From: Anaerolineaceae bacterium
GTDB taxonomy: Bacteria; Chloroflexota; Anaerolineae; Aggregatilineales; Phototrophicaceae
Assembly (NCBI GenBank): GCA_020634135.1
Contig: JACKCG010000001.1
Span: forward strand, 248,001-312,000
DNA: 64,000 bases
Direction of reading: 5' to 3'
Under the pieces are notes generated by a model. That model did not search any database, was not told where the DNA came from, and was given only the letters and a program-made list of their open reading frames with translations. The position numbers and the translations under genes are program-made. Of the stretch, positions 36,101 through 44,788 are shown in pieces (the first letter of the stretch is position 1; each line of letters begins with the position of its first letter).

Positions 36101-37821
36101 AGATCGGGCAGGGGGCAAAGCCGGGGGAGGGTGGGCAGCTCCCCGGCCACAAAGTCACGCCGCAGGTGGCCGAGGCTCGTCGCACGACGCCGGGTATTGA
36201 CCTGATTTCTCCGAATAACAACCACGACCTCTACTCGATTGAAGACCTGGCACAGCTTATTGATGAACTCAAGACGGCCAATCCATACGCGAAAGTCTCC
36301 GTGAAGATTCCGGTTGTACCCGGGGTGGGGATCATTGCGGTGGGCATCGCCAAAGCGGGTGCCGACATCATCAACCTGACAGGCTACGACGGCGGGACGG
36401 GCGCGGCCCGCGCTCATGCGCTGCGGCATGTGGGGCTGCCGGCAGAAATTGGTCTGTGGTTGGCGCATCATGCCCTGTCAGATAGCGGCCTGCGTCACAA
36501 AGTGGAACTGTGGTGCGATGGCGGCATGAAAAGCGGGCGCGATGTGATTAAGATGCTGTGCCTGGGCGCGAACCGCGTAGGCTTCGGGACTCTGGCGATG
36601 GTCGCAGTAGGATGTACCATCTGTCGCAAGTGTCATGAGGGTACCTGTCATGTAGGGATCACGACGCACATGACCACCAAAGAAGAAGCGGCTTCGAAGG
36701 GTATCAAGCACTTTGAACCGCGTGACTTTGAAGCAGCGGTGAGTGGGATTTGCGCTGTCTTTGATGGCCTGGGCGCGGAAATTCGTGATTTAACGGCAGC
36801 GTTGGGCGTGGAGCGCACCCAAGACCTGGTGGGACGTGCTGACCTTCTGGAACAGATCGCTTTGCAGGATCACATTGACCTGTCTGCACTGACACTCCCT
36901 GCCGCAAAGAATGCCAGGCCGCATTTGCAGCCAGGCGTTGGCCGCCGCCTCACCCGCCCGCGCAACACACTCAGCAAGCAGCTCACCTCGGTTATCGCGG
37001 CGAGCGTGGCGCAGGGTGATTATGAACTCACGTATGATGACGAACAAGTGATGTCTATGGATCGGGCATTGGGGACGCACCTGGCGGGGGCGCTGGCGCG
37101 GCGGGAATTCCCGAATTCCGATCTGATTGATGCTGTACATCTGGTATTCAGCAACTCGGCAGTTCCCGGTAACGGATTGGCGGCGTTTAACGACTCGCCG
37201 CTGAATGTACTGGTCGAGGGTGGGGCGCAGGATGGTGTAGGCAAGTGCGCCAGGGGCGGCGCGGTAACGATTTTGAAGGGTCTGACTCACGACGGCGAGT
37301 GGGTGGATGGCTCAGTGGGTAAAAGTTTTGCCTATGGCGCGCAGGGTGGGGTGTTCATCGTGCAGGGGGATGCCGATACCCGCGCTTGTATCCGTCTGAG
37401 CGGGGCAGATGTCATCTTTGGCGGCGAAGTCCGCGAGCCGCTTCGGGATGAATTAGGAGGGTTGGTTGCCCGGGCAAATCTGAAAGGTTATGCCTGCGAA
37501 TATATGACTTCCGGGCGTGTATTGATTATGGGGGATCCCGGCCCCTGGATGTGCGCCGGAATGTCGGGGGGTGTGGTTTACCAGCGTATCCAGCCGGAAA
37601 TGAAGCTGACTCAGGATGCAATCCAACGCCGGCTCGCCCCCAGTCGCATGGTTGAAATCATGCCACTGGACGAGGCGGGCGCAAGTGATGTGAATGATCT
37701 GCTGCGGATTTATATCCACACGCTGGAAGCTAATAATCAAGCCGATGCAGCCCAGCACCTTTATCGGTTGATGGATAGGCCGGAAGCACACTTTATCAAG
37801 ATTGCTCCCCCTGTGCACTAA
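33133..37821 (+). CDS. gltB: glutamate synthase large subunit
   Basis: GltB makes two glutamates from glutamine and 2-oxoglutarate. The 1,562-residue product has all parts: a class II amidotransferase domain with the nucleophile probably Cys25 (RDACALICAV, after a 24-residue propeptide), the central domain, the FMN-binding synthase domain (PGEGGQLPGHKV; GYDGGTGAARAHALRHVGLP), the 3Fe-4S ligands CTICRKCHEGTC (C-x5-C-x4-C), and the C-terminal GXGXG-type beta-helix domain (GGAQDGVGKCARGG). RBS AGGGGGAG precedes ATG 33133. No small subunit (gltD) is adjacent, so electrons must come from a subunit encoded elsewhere or from ferredoxin. The catalytic-Cys context (CALICA instead of CGVGF) is slightly unusual. 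Confidence 0.95.
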   Translation: MEDSSLPQDITAFLHPIDRNERDACALICAVRKGGQPTHGNVKRTIEALSRMGHRSGFIDGEGDGVGILTDIPRQLWMKKLAASRLPSALATNPDFWVAHLMIPAEQRPQAVEIKSRIVQVLSEAGLEVLIARQADVRSYELGPHAARNEPDFWQIAGIRGAVMAENLESYLFNMQVRLESDFGVHFPSFSTHSAVYKVQGTAEILRRYYPELRDPTFASTVTLGHARYSTNTNPIFERVQPFCLIGHNGEFNTISRFRMESAMLGIELDPGNSDSQDVDRALHTLVHNFGLDLIEAMELVFPPHDHDLVQHVDSIQQMYAQMRRSFGPFAQGPAALVARFGDQCVFSVDALGLRPLWFGETEKEYFASSERGVYPLTMMSGNPKPLGPGEKIALKITPGRAVEVLDYPAIQYHVWQRFEERGWYHAQDRDDFSPKPAFHQPVSHSQYPRVPQNGGGRASLSELAQVAVAAAPVAVPVVYPFPESLPWQDRPAILNTSTMAALGWERYHISIVQTMAETAKEQIGSLGWDGPLAALSQTRVNLADYFKETVAVVTNPAIDREREQAQFSTRTLLGNRPAVGRYEDEGRFIDLASPLLIGGHPDLILPEETIEALRGRGIWTLEAVADYFGANCVILPACAAVGESLPAALERLQGEAVDAVLNGAACLILDDTGVYSGESMWLDPLLITAAVDLALREYRADGMNLRRQTGIVLRSGGLRDMHDLALSVALGANAVLPYAMYAVGLGIAPREGKNGASQEDVSVTFEKMLRVMRAGLEKIISTIGCHELRGYGHSFSSVGLASEVAAYFSTANYFGSTGRGLTWADLEQEAAARAAEFRGEQASRPGNPSRLYPKVWKKIEALAAGTLTYEEYTATLVEIEQEMPVALRHILGVKPAQGAVDPAAVDTTIAGHALPVVIGAMSFGSQGELAYKAYGEAAARLNIVCVNGEGGELPEMMGRYPNNRGNQVASARFGVNIAFLNSCNLLEIKIGQGAKPGEGGQLPGHKVTPQVAEARRTTPGIDLISPNNNHDLYSIEDLAQLIDELKTANPYAKVSVKIPVVPGVGIIAVGIAKAGADIINLTGYDGGTGAARAHALRHVGLPAEIGLWLAHHALSDSGLRHKVELWCDGGMKSGRDVIKMLCLGANRVGFGTLAMVAVGCTICRKCHEGTCHVGITTHMTTKEEAASKGIKHFEPRDFEAAVSGICAVFDGLGAEIRDLTAALGVERTQDLVGRADLLEQIALQDHIDLSALTLPAAKNARPHLQPGVGRRLTRPRNTLSKQLTSVIAASVAQGDYELTYDDEQVMSMDRALGTHLAGALARREFPNSDLIDAVHLVFSNSAVPGNGLAAFNDSPLNVLVEGGAQDGVGKCARGGAVTILKGLTHDGEWVDGSVGKSFAYGAQGGVFIVQGDADTRACIRLSGADVIFGGEVREPLRDELGGLVARANLKGYACEYMTSGRVLIMGDPGPWMCAGMSGGVVYQRIQPEMKLTQDAIQRRLAPSRMVEIMPLDEAGASDVNDLLRIYIHTLEANNQADAAQHLYRLMDRPEAHFIKIAPPVH

Positions 37822-37846
37822 CACGGGTTTTCACCTGATAGCGACT

Positions 37847-37891
37847 ACTGCCGCCTGTCATCGCCACTTGTGCGGCGTGATGGGCGGCAGT
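37847..37891 (+). terminator. long hairpin after gltB
   Basis: ACTGCCGCC (37847-37855) pairs with GGCGGCAGT (37883-37891), and the inner CATCGCC/GCGGCGTGATG can extend it. Very stable, but no T run follows, so it is a terminator only if another factor helps, or a 3' protective stem. Confidence 0.5.
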
Positions 37892-37930
37892 ATGATTCCG
37901 CGCTGTTTCGATCTCCTCTGTCTGCAAAGG

Positions 37931-37936
37931 TACAAT
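37931..37936 (+). promoter_or_regulatory. -10 box directly before permease gene
   Basis: TACAAT ends exactly seven bases before ATG 37944, the same spacing as at 11011. No Shine-Dalgarno at a useful distance. Leaderless transcription is likely. Confidence 0.5.
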
Positions 37937-37943
37937 AGACAAG

Positions 37944-39164
37944 ATGACCACCATGCAAATCGCCGTCGGGATCATCGTACTGATTACGTATGTGGGTATC
38001 GCTATCGGGCAGGTGCCGGGCCTGCGGATGAACCGCGCGACTATTGCGCTTGCCGGTGCGGCGGCCTTAATTGCAGTGGGGGCGATTGACGAGAAGCGGG
38101 CTTTTGCCGCTATTGACATCGGCACGATTCTACTACTGGCGGCCATGATGGTTATCAACGCCAATTTACGGATGGCGCGCTTCTTCCGGTTGGTTGGAGA
38201 TCGAGCAATGCGGTTGGCGCGTACCCCGAAAACGTTGCTGGCGCTGGTAATCCTGTCGTCCGGTGTGCTTTCGGCGGTTTTTCTGAATGACACGATTTGC
38301 CTGATGTTTACGCCCCTGGTGGTGGAACTCACACAGCGCATGAAGCGTGATCCGATTCCATACCTGATCGGGCTGGCAACTGCCGCGAATGTCGGTTCAA
38401 CTGCCACCATTACAGGCAATCCGCAGAATCTTATCATCGGGCAGTCCAGTGGTATTTCCTATATCACTTTTCTGGCGTATCTTGCGCCAGTCGCACTGAT
38501 CGGGCTGGGGATCTGCTGGGGAGTCATTTTGCTGGCTTATCCGGGCGAGTTTCGCGGTCTTCTACCTGAAGTGGAGACGAGCCGCGTTGAACCGTATTAT
38601 CCGCTGTTCCGGCGTACCATGCTGATTGTCAGCGGTCTGACACTTGCGTTTCTGCTGGGTGCGCCTATTGTCTCGTCGGCGTGTGTTGCCGCCGGGCTGC
38701 TGCTGGTCTCGCGACTCCGCCCGAATAAGCTCCTGGCGCTCGATTGGGAACTGCTGGCGATGTTTGGCGGGCTGTTTGTTGTGACTGGTGCGATTGAAAT
38801 CATAGGCCTGAGTGACATGCTGTTTGAGGCCACCGCAACTCTGCTGCATGGGGGCGTAGCGACTCTTAGCATAACGATTGGCGTACTCAGTAACCTGGTC
38901 TCGAATGTGCCAGCAGTGCTGCTGCTGCGCCCCGAAATCGCCGCCTTTCCTAATGCTCACCAGGGTTGGCTTACCCTGGCGATGGCTTCAACTCTGGCTG
39001 GCAACCTCACATTGCTGGGTTCAGCCGCCACTTTGATCGTCGCCGAACTGGCCCGTACACACGGCGTGAGCCTGAGTTTCCGCGCCTATCTGCGTGCTGG
39101 TATCCCGATCACCATCCTGACGATGCTGACCGGGATTCTCTGGCTTAGCCTGATTCCGGACTGA
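37944..39164 (+). CDS. ion permease, ArsB/NhaD/CitMHS superfamily
   Basis: A 406-residue integral membrane protein with about 11 hydrophobic segments, of the ion transporter superfamily that moves arsenite, sodium or di/tricarboxylates. Signature loops are NDTICLMFTPLVVELT in the first half with GSTATITGNPQNLIIG, and SNVPAVLLL with GNLTLLGSAATLIVAE in the second half, giving the inverted two-repeat plan. The substrate cannot be told; there is no arsenic gene nearby, and the gltB and PucR context hints at a carboxylate or nitrogen-linked anion. It ends 8 bases before the convergent small Cys-rich gene. Confidence 0.88.
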   Translation: MTTMQIAVGIIVLITYVGIAIGQVPGLRMNRATIALAGAAALIAVGAIDEKRAFAAIDIGTILLLAAMMVINANLRMARFFRLVGDRAMRLARTPKTLLALVILSSGVLSAVFLNDTICLMFTPLVVELTQRMKRDPIPYLIGLATAANVGSTATITGNPQNLIIGQSSGISYITFLAYLAPVALIGLGICWGVILLAYPGEFRGLLPEVETSRVEPYYPLFRRTMLIVSGLTLAFLLGAPIVSSACVAAGLLLVSRLRPNKLLALDWELLAMFGGLFVVTGAIEIIGLSDMLFEATATLLHGGVATLSITIGVLSNLVSNVPAVLLLRPEIAAFPNAHQGWLTLAMASTLAGNLTLLGSAATLIVAELARTHGVSLSFRAYLRAGIPITILTMLTGILWLSLIPD

Positions 39165-39172
39165 TGGGCCGC

Positions 39173-39505
39173 CTACAGCGGTTCTGGGTTGTCGTAGTAC
39201 GAGCGATTCTCTTTGAGTGGTAGTTCGGTGTGCGCGGTGCGGACACGGGCGCGTTCGGCACATGGCCCAACCTCATCACACCACCAATCGCGTTCGGCCC
39301 AGGCCGGCCCCCAGGGACCTTCCACCGGGAACTGGGCGTGCCACCACGCCTCGCAGGCGTCGCAGCAGAAATCTCGCTCCGGTGAGTGCTCCGGGTTTTT
39401 CTGGATGACTTTTTGACTGGTTGGATGAATGCGGATGTAGTAATCCATGTCAATCACCGCGCCGCAGCCATCGCAAACGAGTGTCGGAACGTCGTGAATG
39501 CTCAT
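39173..39505 (-). CDS. small Cys-rich, zinc-ribbon-like protein
   Basis: A 110-residue protein from ATG 39505 with GAGGT six bases upstream. The N-terminal CDGCG (about residues 11-15) and a later CCDAC (about 47-51) form a CxxC ... CxxC set suited to one zinc; two more Cys follow (WWCDEVGPC). Many Trp and acidic residues. I do not recognise the family. It follows the second PucR regulator on the same strand after about 170 bases and may be co-transcribed with it. Confidence 0.65.
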   Translation of the reverse strand: MSIHDVPTLVCDGCGAVIDMDYYIRIHPTSQKVIQKNPEHSPERDFCCDACEAWWHAQFPVEGPWGPAWAERDWWCDEVGPCAERARVRTAHTELPLKENRSYYDNPEPL

Positions 39506-39676
39506 CACGTACCTCTTTCTCGTCAGAACTTTCGCTCAAGGACGGCAGTCGAGGGCAATCAGGGAGCGGAGGGCTTAAGCGAAAGCCCTATCGTATTTGG
39601 GTTACCTTCAGTGAACAGGGAAGGGGGAATGACCGGCAAGTGCCAGATGTCAGGTTGGACGCTGCCGGACATCACT

Positions 39677-41299
39677 TTAGCCGGAAACCTTCCCAATGAC
39701 TTGTTGAATCTTCAGCGCCAGGTGCAGCACCAACCGGGTATCAGCGTCATCCAGGTTGATGCCAGTGAGTTCAGTAATGCGCTCCAGACGGTATACCAGG
39801 GTATTGCGGTGGATTGCCAGGTCGGCTGCTGCTTTTGCCAGGTTGCCGTTTGCTTCGAAGTAGCTCTTTAGGGTCAGGATAAAGTCGCTGTCTTTGCGGG
39901 CATCATATTCGAGCAACTGTCCTAGAGTCTCATTGTGGAAATCGCGTAAGTGGGGGCCGGCAGTATCTTTGAGCGCCAGCAGCAGGCGGAACAACTGCAA
40001 ATCCCCGTAATATGTGATGCCAGCAGGTGTGCCGAGTTCCTCTGCAATGTGAATTGCATCGCGGGCTTCGCGGTATGCACCACGCAGAGCGGCCATCCCG
40101 GACACCGGGCTGCTGATGCCTGCCGAAACGGTATCCCCCGGAAGGCGTGACGCCAGTTGGTCACGCACCGCGCTGATGACTCCCTGCAAGCGTTCAATCG
40201 TTCCGCTCGCGTCAAACGGGTAGAGGGCGACGATGACATCCACATAATGGCCGACAGCGCCGTTGACGTGCGTGCGAACCTGGGTATCGCGCACAAGTGA
40301 AACCTGGTTTTCCAGGGTGAAGACTGCGCCGGTGGCGGTGGTCGCGTGGAAGACGACGGTGACATACGATTCTTCGACTGCGAAACCGGACTGGTGGGCG
40401 CGTGTGGTCATCAGGTCGTGGTCATTGGAGACTCCGCTCAGCCACATCTGAATCCAATCGCCGCGTGCCTGCTCAACAGCGATCCTGACCGCACGGCTTT
40501 TTGCCATCTCGACGGCGCAGGCGTCCGCCCCATGTATGAGCACCATACGGGTAAACTCGTCCAGGCCCGTTGACTGCCCGAATACGGTGAGGTATCCGGC
40601 GGGGCGTTTTTCGACCCGCAGAATGGCCGTGTACCCAAGTGGGCTGGGGGTAATATCTCCGCTTTCATCGGATGGTAGCCGTTCAAGCCAGTTCTGGAAC
40701 GCCCCAAATGCGATTGAGGCGCGACGGTCACGGCGCTGGACCTGGTCGGGGTCGCGCTGGGCAATGAGCGTGCCCGTAGTATCGTGCAGCAGCACGGGGC
40801 GGGCCGTAGCACGCGCCAATACCTGGAGCAGGCTGGCGATGTCGCGGTTTTCCATTACGAGGCGGGTTAGCTGCCGCTGGATTTCCAGCACACGCTGGCT
40901 GACCTGAGCAGCATAGTTGGCGATGGTGGCGTTGACCGCCCGTTCAATATGGGTGAGGTTGCTGCCATCGGGCAGCGCCAGCAGGCTGACCTGGTACTCG
41001 TTGGCCGCATGAACAACGTCATCTGAGAGTGTATCCGGGCAGGCCATCGCCCGCACGCCGATTTCAGATAGCCCTTTGATCACATCAATCAGTGTGATAC
41101 GGCTGTCATAGGTTTGCAGAAGTTCGATAGAAACCAGCGCCAATTCACCCCCATAGATTTCAGAAAAAGCCGGTGGTCGGGCGCGAACTGTCACGGCCCA
41201 GGTGATGGTGATTTCCAGCTCGCCGGAGACCAGGGTTGTCCCTAAAGGCAGGGCTAACTGCAAGATTGTTTGCAGGGTGACCGGGTTGTTTTCACTCAT
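39677..41299 (-). CDS. PucR-family transcriptional regulator (second)
   Basis: A 540-residue paralogue of the regulator at 31149, with the same plan: N-terminal PucR domain (about 8-125; LQTILQLALPLGTTLVSGELEITITW), a variable middle, a CdaR-like region (about 390-430; GMAALRGAYREARDAIHIAEELG) and a C-terminal helix-turn-helix (about 478-536; NGNLAKAAADLAIHRNTLVYRLERI). It points away from ileS and toward the small Cys-rich gene. Together the two PucR genes bracket gltB and the permease. The ligand is unknown. Confidence 0.9.
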   Translation of the reverse strand: MSENNPVTLQTILQLALPLGTTLVSGELEITITWAVTVRARPPAFSEIYGGELALVSIELLQTYDSRITLIDVIKGLSEIGVRAMACPDTLSDDVVHAANEYQVSLLALPDGSNLTHIERAVNATIANYAAQVSQRVLEIQRQLTRLVMENRDIASLLQVLARATARPVLLHDTTGTLIAQRDPDQVQRRDRRASIAFGAFQNWLERLPSDESGDITPSPLGYTAILRVEKRPAGYLTVFGQSTGLDEFTRMVLIHGADACAVEMAKSRAVRIAVEQARGDWIQMWLSGVSNDHDLMTTRAHQSGFAVEESYVTVVFHATTATGAVFTLENQVSLVRDTQVRTHVNGAVGHYVDVIVALYPFDASGTIERLQGVISAVRDQLASRLPGDTVSAGISSPVSGMAALRGAYREARDAIHIAEELGTPAGITYYGDLQLFRLLLALKDTAGPHLRDFHNETLGQLLEYDARKDSDFILTLKSYFEANGNLAKAAADLAIHRNTLVYRLERITELTGINLDDADTRLVLHLALKIQQVIGKVSG

Positions 41300-41342
41300 A
41301 GCGGCAGCCTTCTCGAACAGGTGGATTCGTACAATAAACGCA

Positions 41343-41378
41343 ACAGGGTAGGTGAGGCTGCTGCTTCATCTACCCTGT
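41343..41378 (-). terminator. terminator after ileS
   Basis: ACAGGGTAG pairs perfectly with CTACCCTGT, extended by five more pairs including wobbles. On the minus strand it is followed by TGCGTTTATTGT, a weak T-rich tract. It lies between the ileS stop and the second PucR gene. Confidence 0.65.
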
Positions 41379-41404
41379 GTGTGTTACGGTAAACTGCTCA
41401 GCGA

Positions 41405-44400
41405 TCAGCCGATTTGCTTAACCCCAACCACGAGTTGTTCGCCATCGAACTCAAACTCCTGATGGAAGTAGCCGTTTTCCGGTTTACCCGGCTGCACCGA
41501 TTGGCTCAGAGTTTCCGCCGCGATGTAATCCGCGAACTGCTGTACCGCTGCTGCCAGTCGTTCGCTGGCCGTATAGACCATCTCGATTTTATCCTCAATA
41601 TTGTAGTCAGCATCGCGGCGCATGGTCTGGATACGGCGCACTACTTCACGGGCGAGGCCCTCATTCACCAGGTCGTCCGTGAGTTTGATATCGAGTGCGA
41701 CCAGGTAATTACTCTCTTCGGCCACCGCGAAGCCCTCAGCAGGCTTCTTCTGCACTTCGACTTCTTCCGGCGTGACTTCAAACGTTTCGCCATTCAGTTC
41801 CAGTGTGACGTTTTCGCCAGCCAGCAAGGCTTTTGCCCACTGGGTAATGTCTGTTGCAGCGCCTTCTCGCAGTACCTTTTGTACCAACGGGAAGTTCTTG
41901 CCGAACTTCTTGCCCAGCAGACTCGGCAGCGGATTAAGCGCATAGCTTACCACGTCGCCTGTGCCTGCCAGCACTTCAACGGCCTTCACGTTGAGTTCGG
42001 CTTTCACCAGGTCACTCAGCTGGCGCACCGCGTCGGCTTCGGCGGCTTCCCGCGTGGCGAAGTAGGCACAGGCCAGTGGTTGGCGGGTGCGGATCGTCAC
42101 ACTTTCGCGGGCGGCACGTCCCAGGCTGACCAACCGCTGTACGACACGCATCTGCTCGATAGCCGTCTGGTTGATTAACGCCGGGTTGTATTCCGGCCAT
42201 AAGGCGAGGTGAACGCTGGGCGCGGCGTCCGCATCCAGATCAGCCACCAGCGAACGATAAAGTGCCTCACTGACGAAGGGTGCCGTTGGGGCGATGAGTT
42301 TCGCCACCGTCACCAGACATTCGTACAGGGTAGCGTATGCGCCGCGTTTTTCGTCGTCATTTTCGCCTTTCCAGAAGCGCCGCCGGCTCAGGCGGACGTA
42401 CCAGTTGCTCAGGGTCTCGACAAAGGCCTGTACCGGACGAGTCGCGCCGGGCACATCATAGGCATCAAATGATTCCGTCACGCTTTTGACCAGCGCATGT
42501 AGTTCCGCCAGAACCCACTGGTCGAGCGGGTCGCGTTTCTCAATGGCAGGCTGTGCCTCGTTGGGATTCCAGTTATCAATGTTGGCGTAGGTCACAAAGA
42601 AACTGGCTGTATTCCAGAGTGTACTCCAGAATTTATTGATAACTTCGGTCACCAGATCAGCCGAGAATCGGCGCGGTTCACCTGGGGGGCCGGATGTGTA
42701 AAGATACCAACGGAAGGGGTCAGCCCCCTGCACATTCAGGATGTCCCAGGGGTCAATAACGTTGCCCTTGCTCTTGGACATCTTCTGCCCGTCGGCATCC
42801 AGGATATGCCCCAGGCAAATCACGTTCTTGAAAGATGTCTGTTCAAAGACCATCGTACTGATCGAGTGTAAGGTGTAGAACCAACCACGAGTCTGATCAA
42901 CTGCCTCGCAGATGTAGTCCGCCGGGAACTGACCCTCAAACATTTCGTGATTGTAGTGTGGGTAGCCCCACTGCGCCACCGGCATCGCGCCGCTGTCGAA
43001 CCACACATCAATGACTTCCGGCACACGGCGCATTGTCCCGCCCGTCCCATTCGGGTTGGGGAAGGTGATGTCGTCCACGTAGGGGCGGTGTAAGTCCAGG
43101 TCTGTGAGGTCGCGTCCGGTAAGCTGGCTGAGTTCAGCCACGCTGCCCACACAGAGCATGTCGCCATTCTGGTCGTCTACCCAGATGGGCAGCGGCGTTC
43201 CCCAGTAGCGTTCACGTCCCAGCGCCCAGTCTTTGAGTTCATCCAGCCAGTTGCCGAAACGTCCGTTACGGATATGCCCCGGCACCCAATTGACCCCCTG
43301 GTTCTCCGAAATCATCTTATCGCGGTAGGCGGTTGTGCGGATAAACCATGAGTCACGGGCGAAATAGAGCAGGGGCGTATCGCAGCGCCAGCAGAACGGA
43401 TAATTGTGCTGGTAAAGCTGGGATTTATACAGCAGACCACGCTGCTGCAGGTCGCGGGTGATCTCCGGGTCAGCATCTTTGACCCATACCCCGCGATAGT
43501 CGGTTACAGCGTCAACGAATGTGCCGTCGGCGGCGACAGTTTGCAGCACTGGCAGGCCGTGTTTTTGCCCTACTGCCATGTCATCCACGCCGAAAGCCGG
43601 GGCGATATGCACAAGTCCCGTGCCATCTTCTGTGCTGACGAAATCGCCCGCCACGACGTAGGCATAGTCTTGCTCCACCGGCAGGAAGGTATAGAGCGGG
43701 TTATAGTGCTGGCCGAGCAGGTCTTTGCCTTTGAATCGCTTGACAATCCGGTAGTTTTCCGGGTGGATCAGCACTTTTTCAAGCAGTTCGGCGGCAAGAA
43801 TCAGGTTTTCCATGCCGTCGCCATCCTGCGCTGGACCTTCGACCTGGACATAATCAATGCTCTCGCCCACGGCCACCGCTACGTTCGCCGGGAGTGTCCA
43901 GGGGGTTGTTGTCCACACCAGGAAGTACACACCAGGCTGGTCACGCAGGGGGAAGCGCACGAAAATGCTGGGGTCTTCGACATCCTGATACCCCAGAGAA
44001 ACTTCATGGCTGCTCAATGGCGTGCCACAGCGTCCGCAGTAGGGGACGACTTTCAGCCCTTTGTAGAGAAGGTCTTTTTCCCACAGCTGGCGCAGCACCC
44101 ACCAAATGCTTTCCACATAGTCGTTGGTAAAGGTGACATAAGCGTTATCCAGGTCTGTCCAATAGGCCATGCGCTCGGTGAAGCGTTCCCAGTCACCGAT
44201 ATTACGCATGACGCTGGCGCGGCACTTTTCGTTGAAGGCCGCGATACCGTATTCTTCGATCTGGTGCTTGTGGGTGAAACCAAGTTCTTTTTCGATAGCG
44301 ATTTCCACAGGCAGGCCATGCGTATCCCAGCCACCTTTGCGGAGGGCATAGTAACCGCGCATGGTCTTATAACGCGGGAAGATGTCCTTGAACGCCCGTG

Positions 44401-44581
44401 CCAGCACGTGGTGTACGCCGGGGCGGCCATTGACAGTCGGTGGGCCTTCATAGGTCACATAGACCGGGCCACCTTCACGTTCCTGCATGGAGCGCTGGAA
44501 GATGCGGTTTTCGCGCCAGAAGTTGAGCTGGTCGCGTTCGAGTTTCTGAATATCTACTTTGGCGTTGATTGCCTTAAACAT
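41405..44581 (-). CDS. ileS: isoleucyl-tRNA synthetase
   Basis: Charges tRNA-Ile. The 1,058-residue class I synthetase has the HIGH-type motif as GRPGVHHVLARAFKD (about 52-66) and KMSKS in GQKMSKSKGNVIDP (about 600). The HHVL form, the length and the absence of a C-terminal zinc finger fit the IleS2 (eukaryote-like) class, which is often mupirocin-tolerant (family knowledge). The editing CP1 insertion (WTTTPWTLPANVAVAVG) is present. GAGGG lies 10 bases before the ATG. Its 207-base upstream gap was checked for a T-box and none was convincing. Confidence 0.97.
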   Translation of the reverse strand: MFKAINAKVDIQKLERDQLNFWRENRIFQRSMQEREGGPVYVTYEGPPTVNGRPGVHHVLARAFKDIFPRYKTMRGYYALRKGGWDTHGLPVEIAIEKELGFTHKHQIEEYGIAAFNEKCRASVMRNIGDWERFTERMAYWTDLDNAYVTFTNDYVESIWWVLRQLWEKDLLYKGLKVVPYCGRCGTPLSSHEVSLGYQDVEDPSIFVRFPLRDQPGVYFLVWTTTPWTLPANVAVAVGESIDYVQVEGPAQDGDGMENLILAAELLEKVLIHPENYRIVKRFKGKDLLGQHYNPLYTFLPVEQDYAYVVAGDFVSTEDGTGLVHIAPAFGVDDMAVGQKHGLPVLQTVAADGTFVDAVTDYRGVWVKDADPEITRDLQQRGLLYKSQLYQHNYPFCWRCDTPLLYFARDSWFIRTTAYRDKMISENQGVNWVPGHIRNGRFGNWLDELKDWALGRERYWGTPLPIWVDDQNGDMLCVGSVAELSQLTGRDLTDLDLHRPYVDDITFPNPNGTGGTMRRVPEVIDVWFDSGAMPVAQWGYPHYNHEMFEGQFPADYICEAVDQTRGWFYTLHSISTMVFEQTSFKNVICLGHILDADGQKMSKSKGNVIDPWDILNVQGADPFRWYLYTSGPPGEPRRFSADLVTEVINKFWSTLWNTASFFVTYANIDNWNPNEAQPAIEKRDPLDQWVLAELHALVKSVTESFDAYDVPGATRPVQAFVETLSNWYVRLSRRRFWKGENDDEKRGAYATLYECLVTVAKLIAPTAPFVSEALYRSLVADLDADAAPSVHLALWPEYNPALINQTAIEQMRVVQRLVSLGRAARESVTIRTRQPLACAYFATREAAEADAVRQLSDLVKAELNVKAVEVLAGTGDVVSYALNPLPSLLGKKFGKNFPLVQKVLREGAATDITQWAKALLAGENVTLELNGETFEVTPEEVEVQKKPAEGFAVAEESNYLVALDIKLTDDLVNEGLAREVVRRIQTMRRDADYNIEDKIEMVYTASERLAAAVQQFADYIAAETLSQSVQPGKPENGYFHQEFEFDGEQLVVGVKQIG

Positions 44582-44788
44582 GAGTTTTTCCCTCGTCTGT
44601 TATCTGCTGCCGAATACACAATATCCCGACTACACGCAGGTTATTCGTACCCGGTAGGCAATCAGCCGCAGTGTGAACACATCCCGCGTCCTCACCACGA
44701 AAGCACCTCCATGCGCTATGTCAACTAACCTGATATGGAAACGAATAGGGCAATTATGACGGAAAATTCAGGATTCGGGTAGGGGAAA

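Noticed and set aside
39570..39589. Hairpin AGGGCTT-AAGCGA-AAGCCCT as terminator
   Set aside because: No T run on either side and it lies upstream of the small Cys-rich gene on the minus strand; purpose unclear.
43406..44728. Plus-strand open frame of 440 codons opposite ileS
   Set aside because: ileS is certain on the minus strand; the antisense frame has no ribosome site and no protein-like pattern.
44582..44788. T-box leader for ileS
   Set aside because: A minus-strand TGGTGAGGACGCGGG looks slightly like the T-box antiterminator core, but the TGGNACCGCG order, the specifier stem and a terminator are not found.
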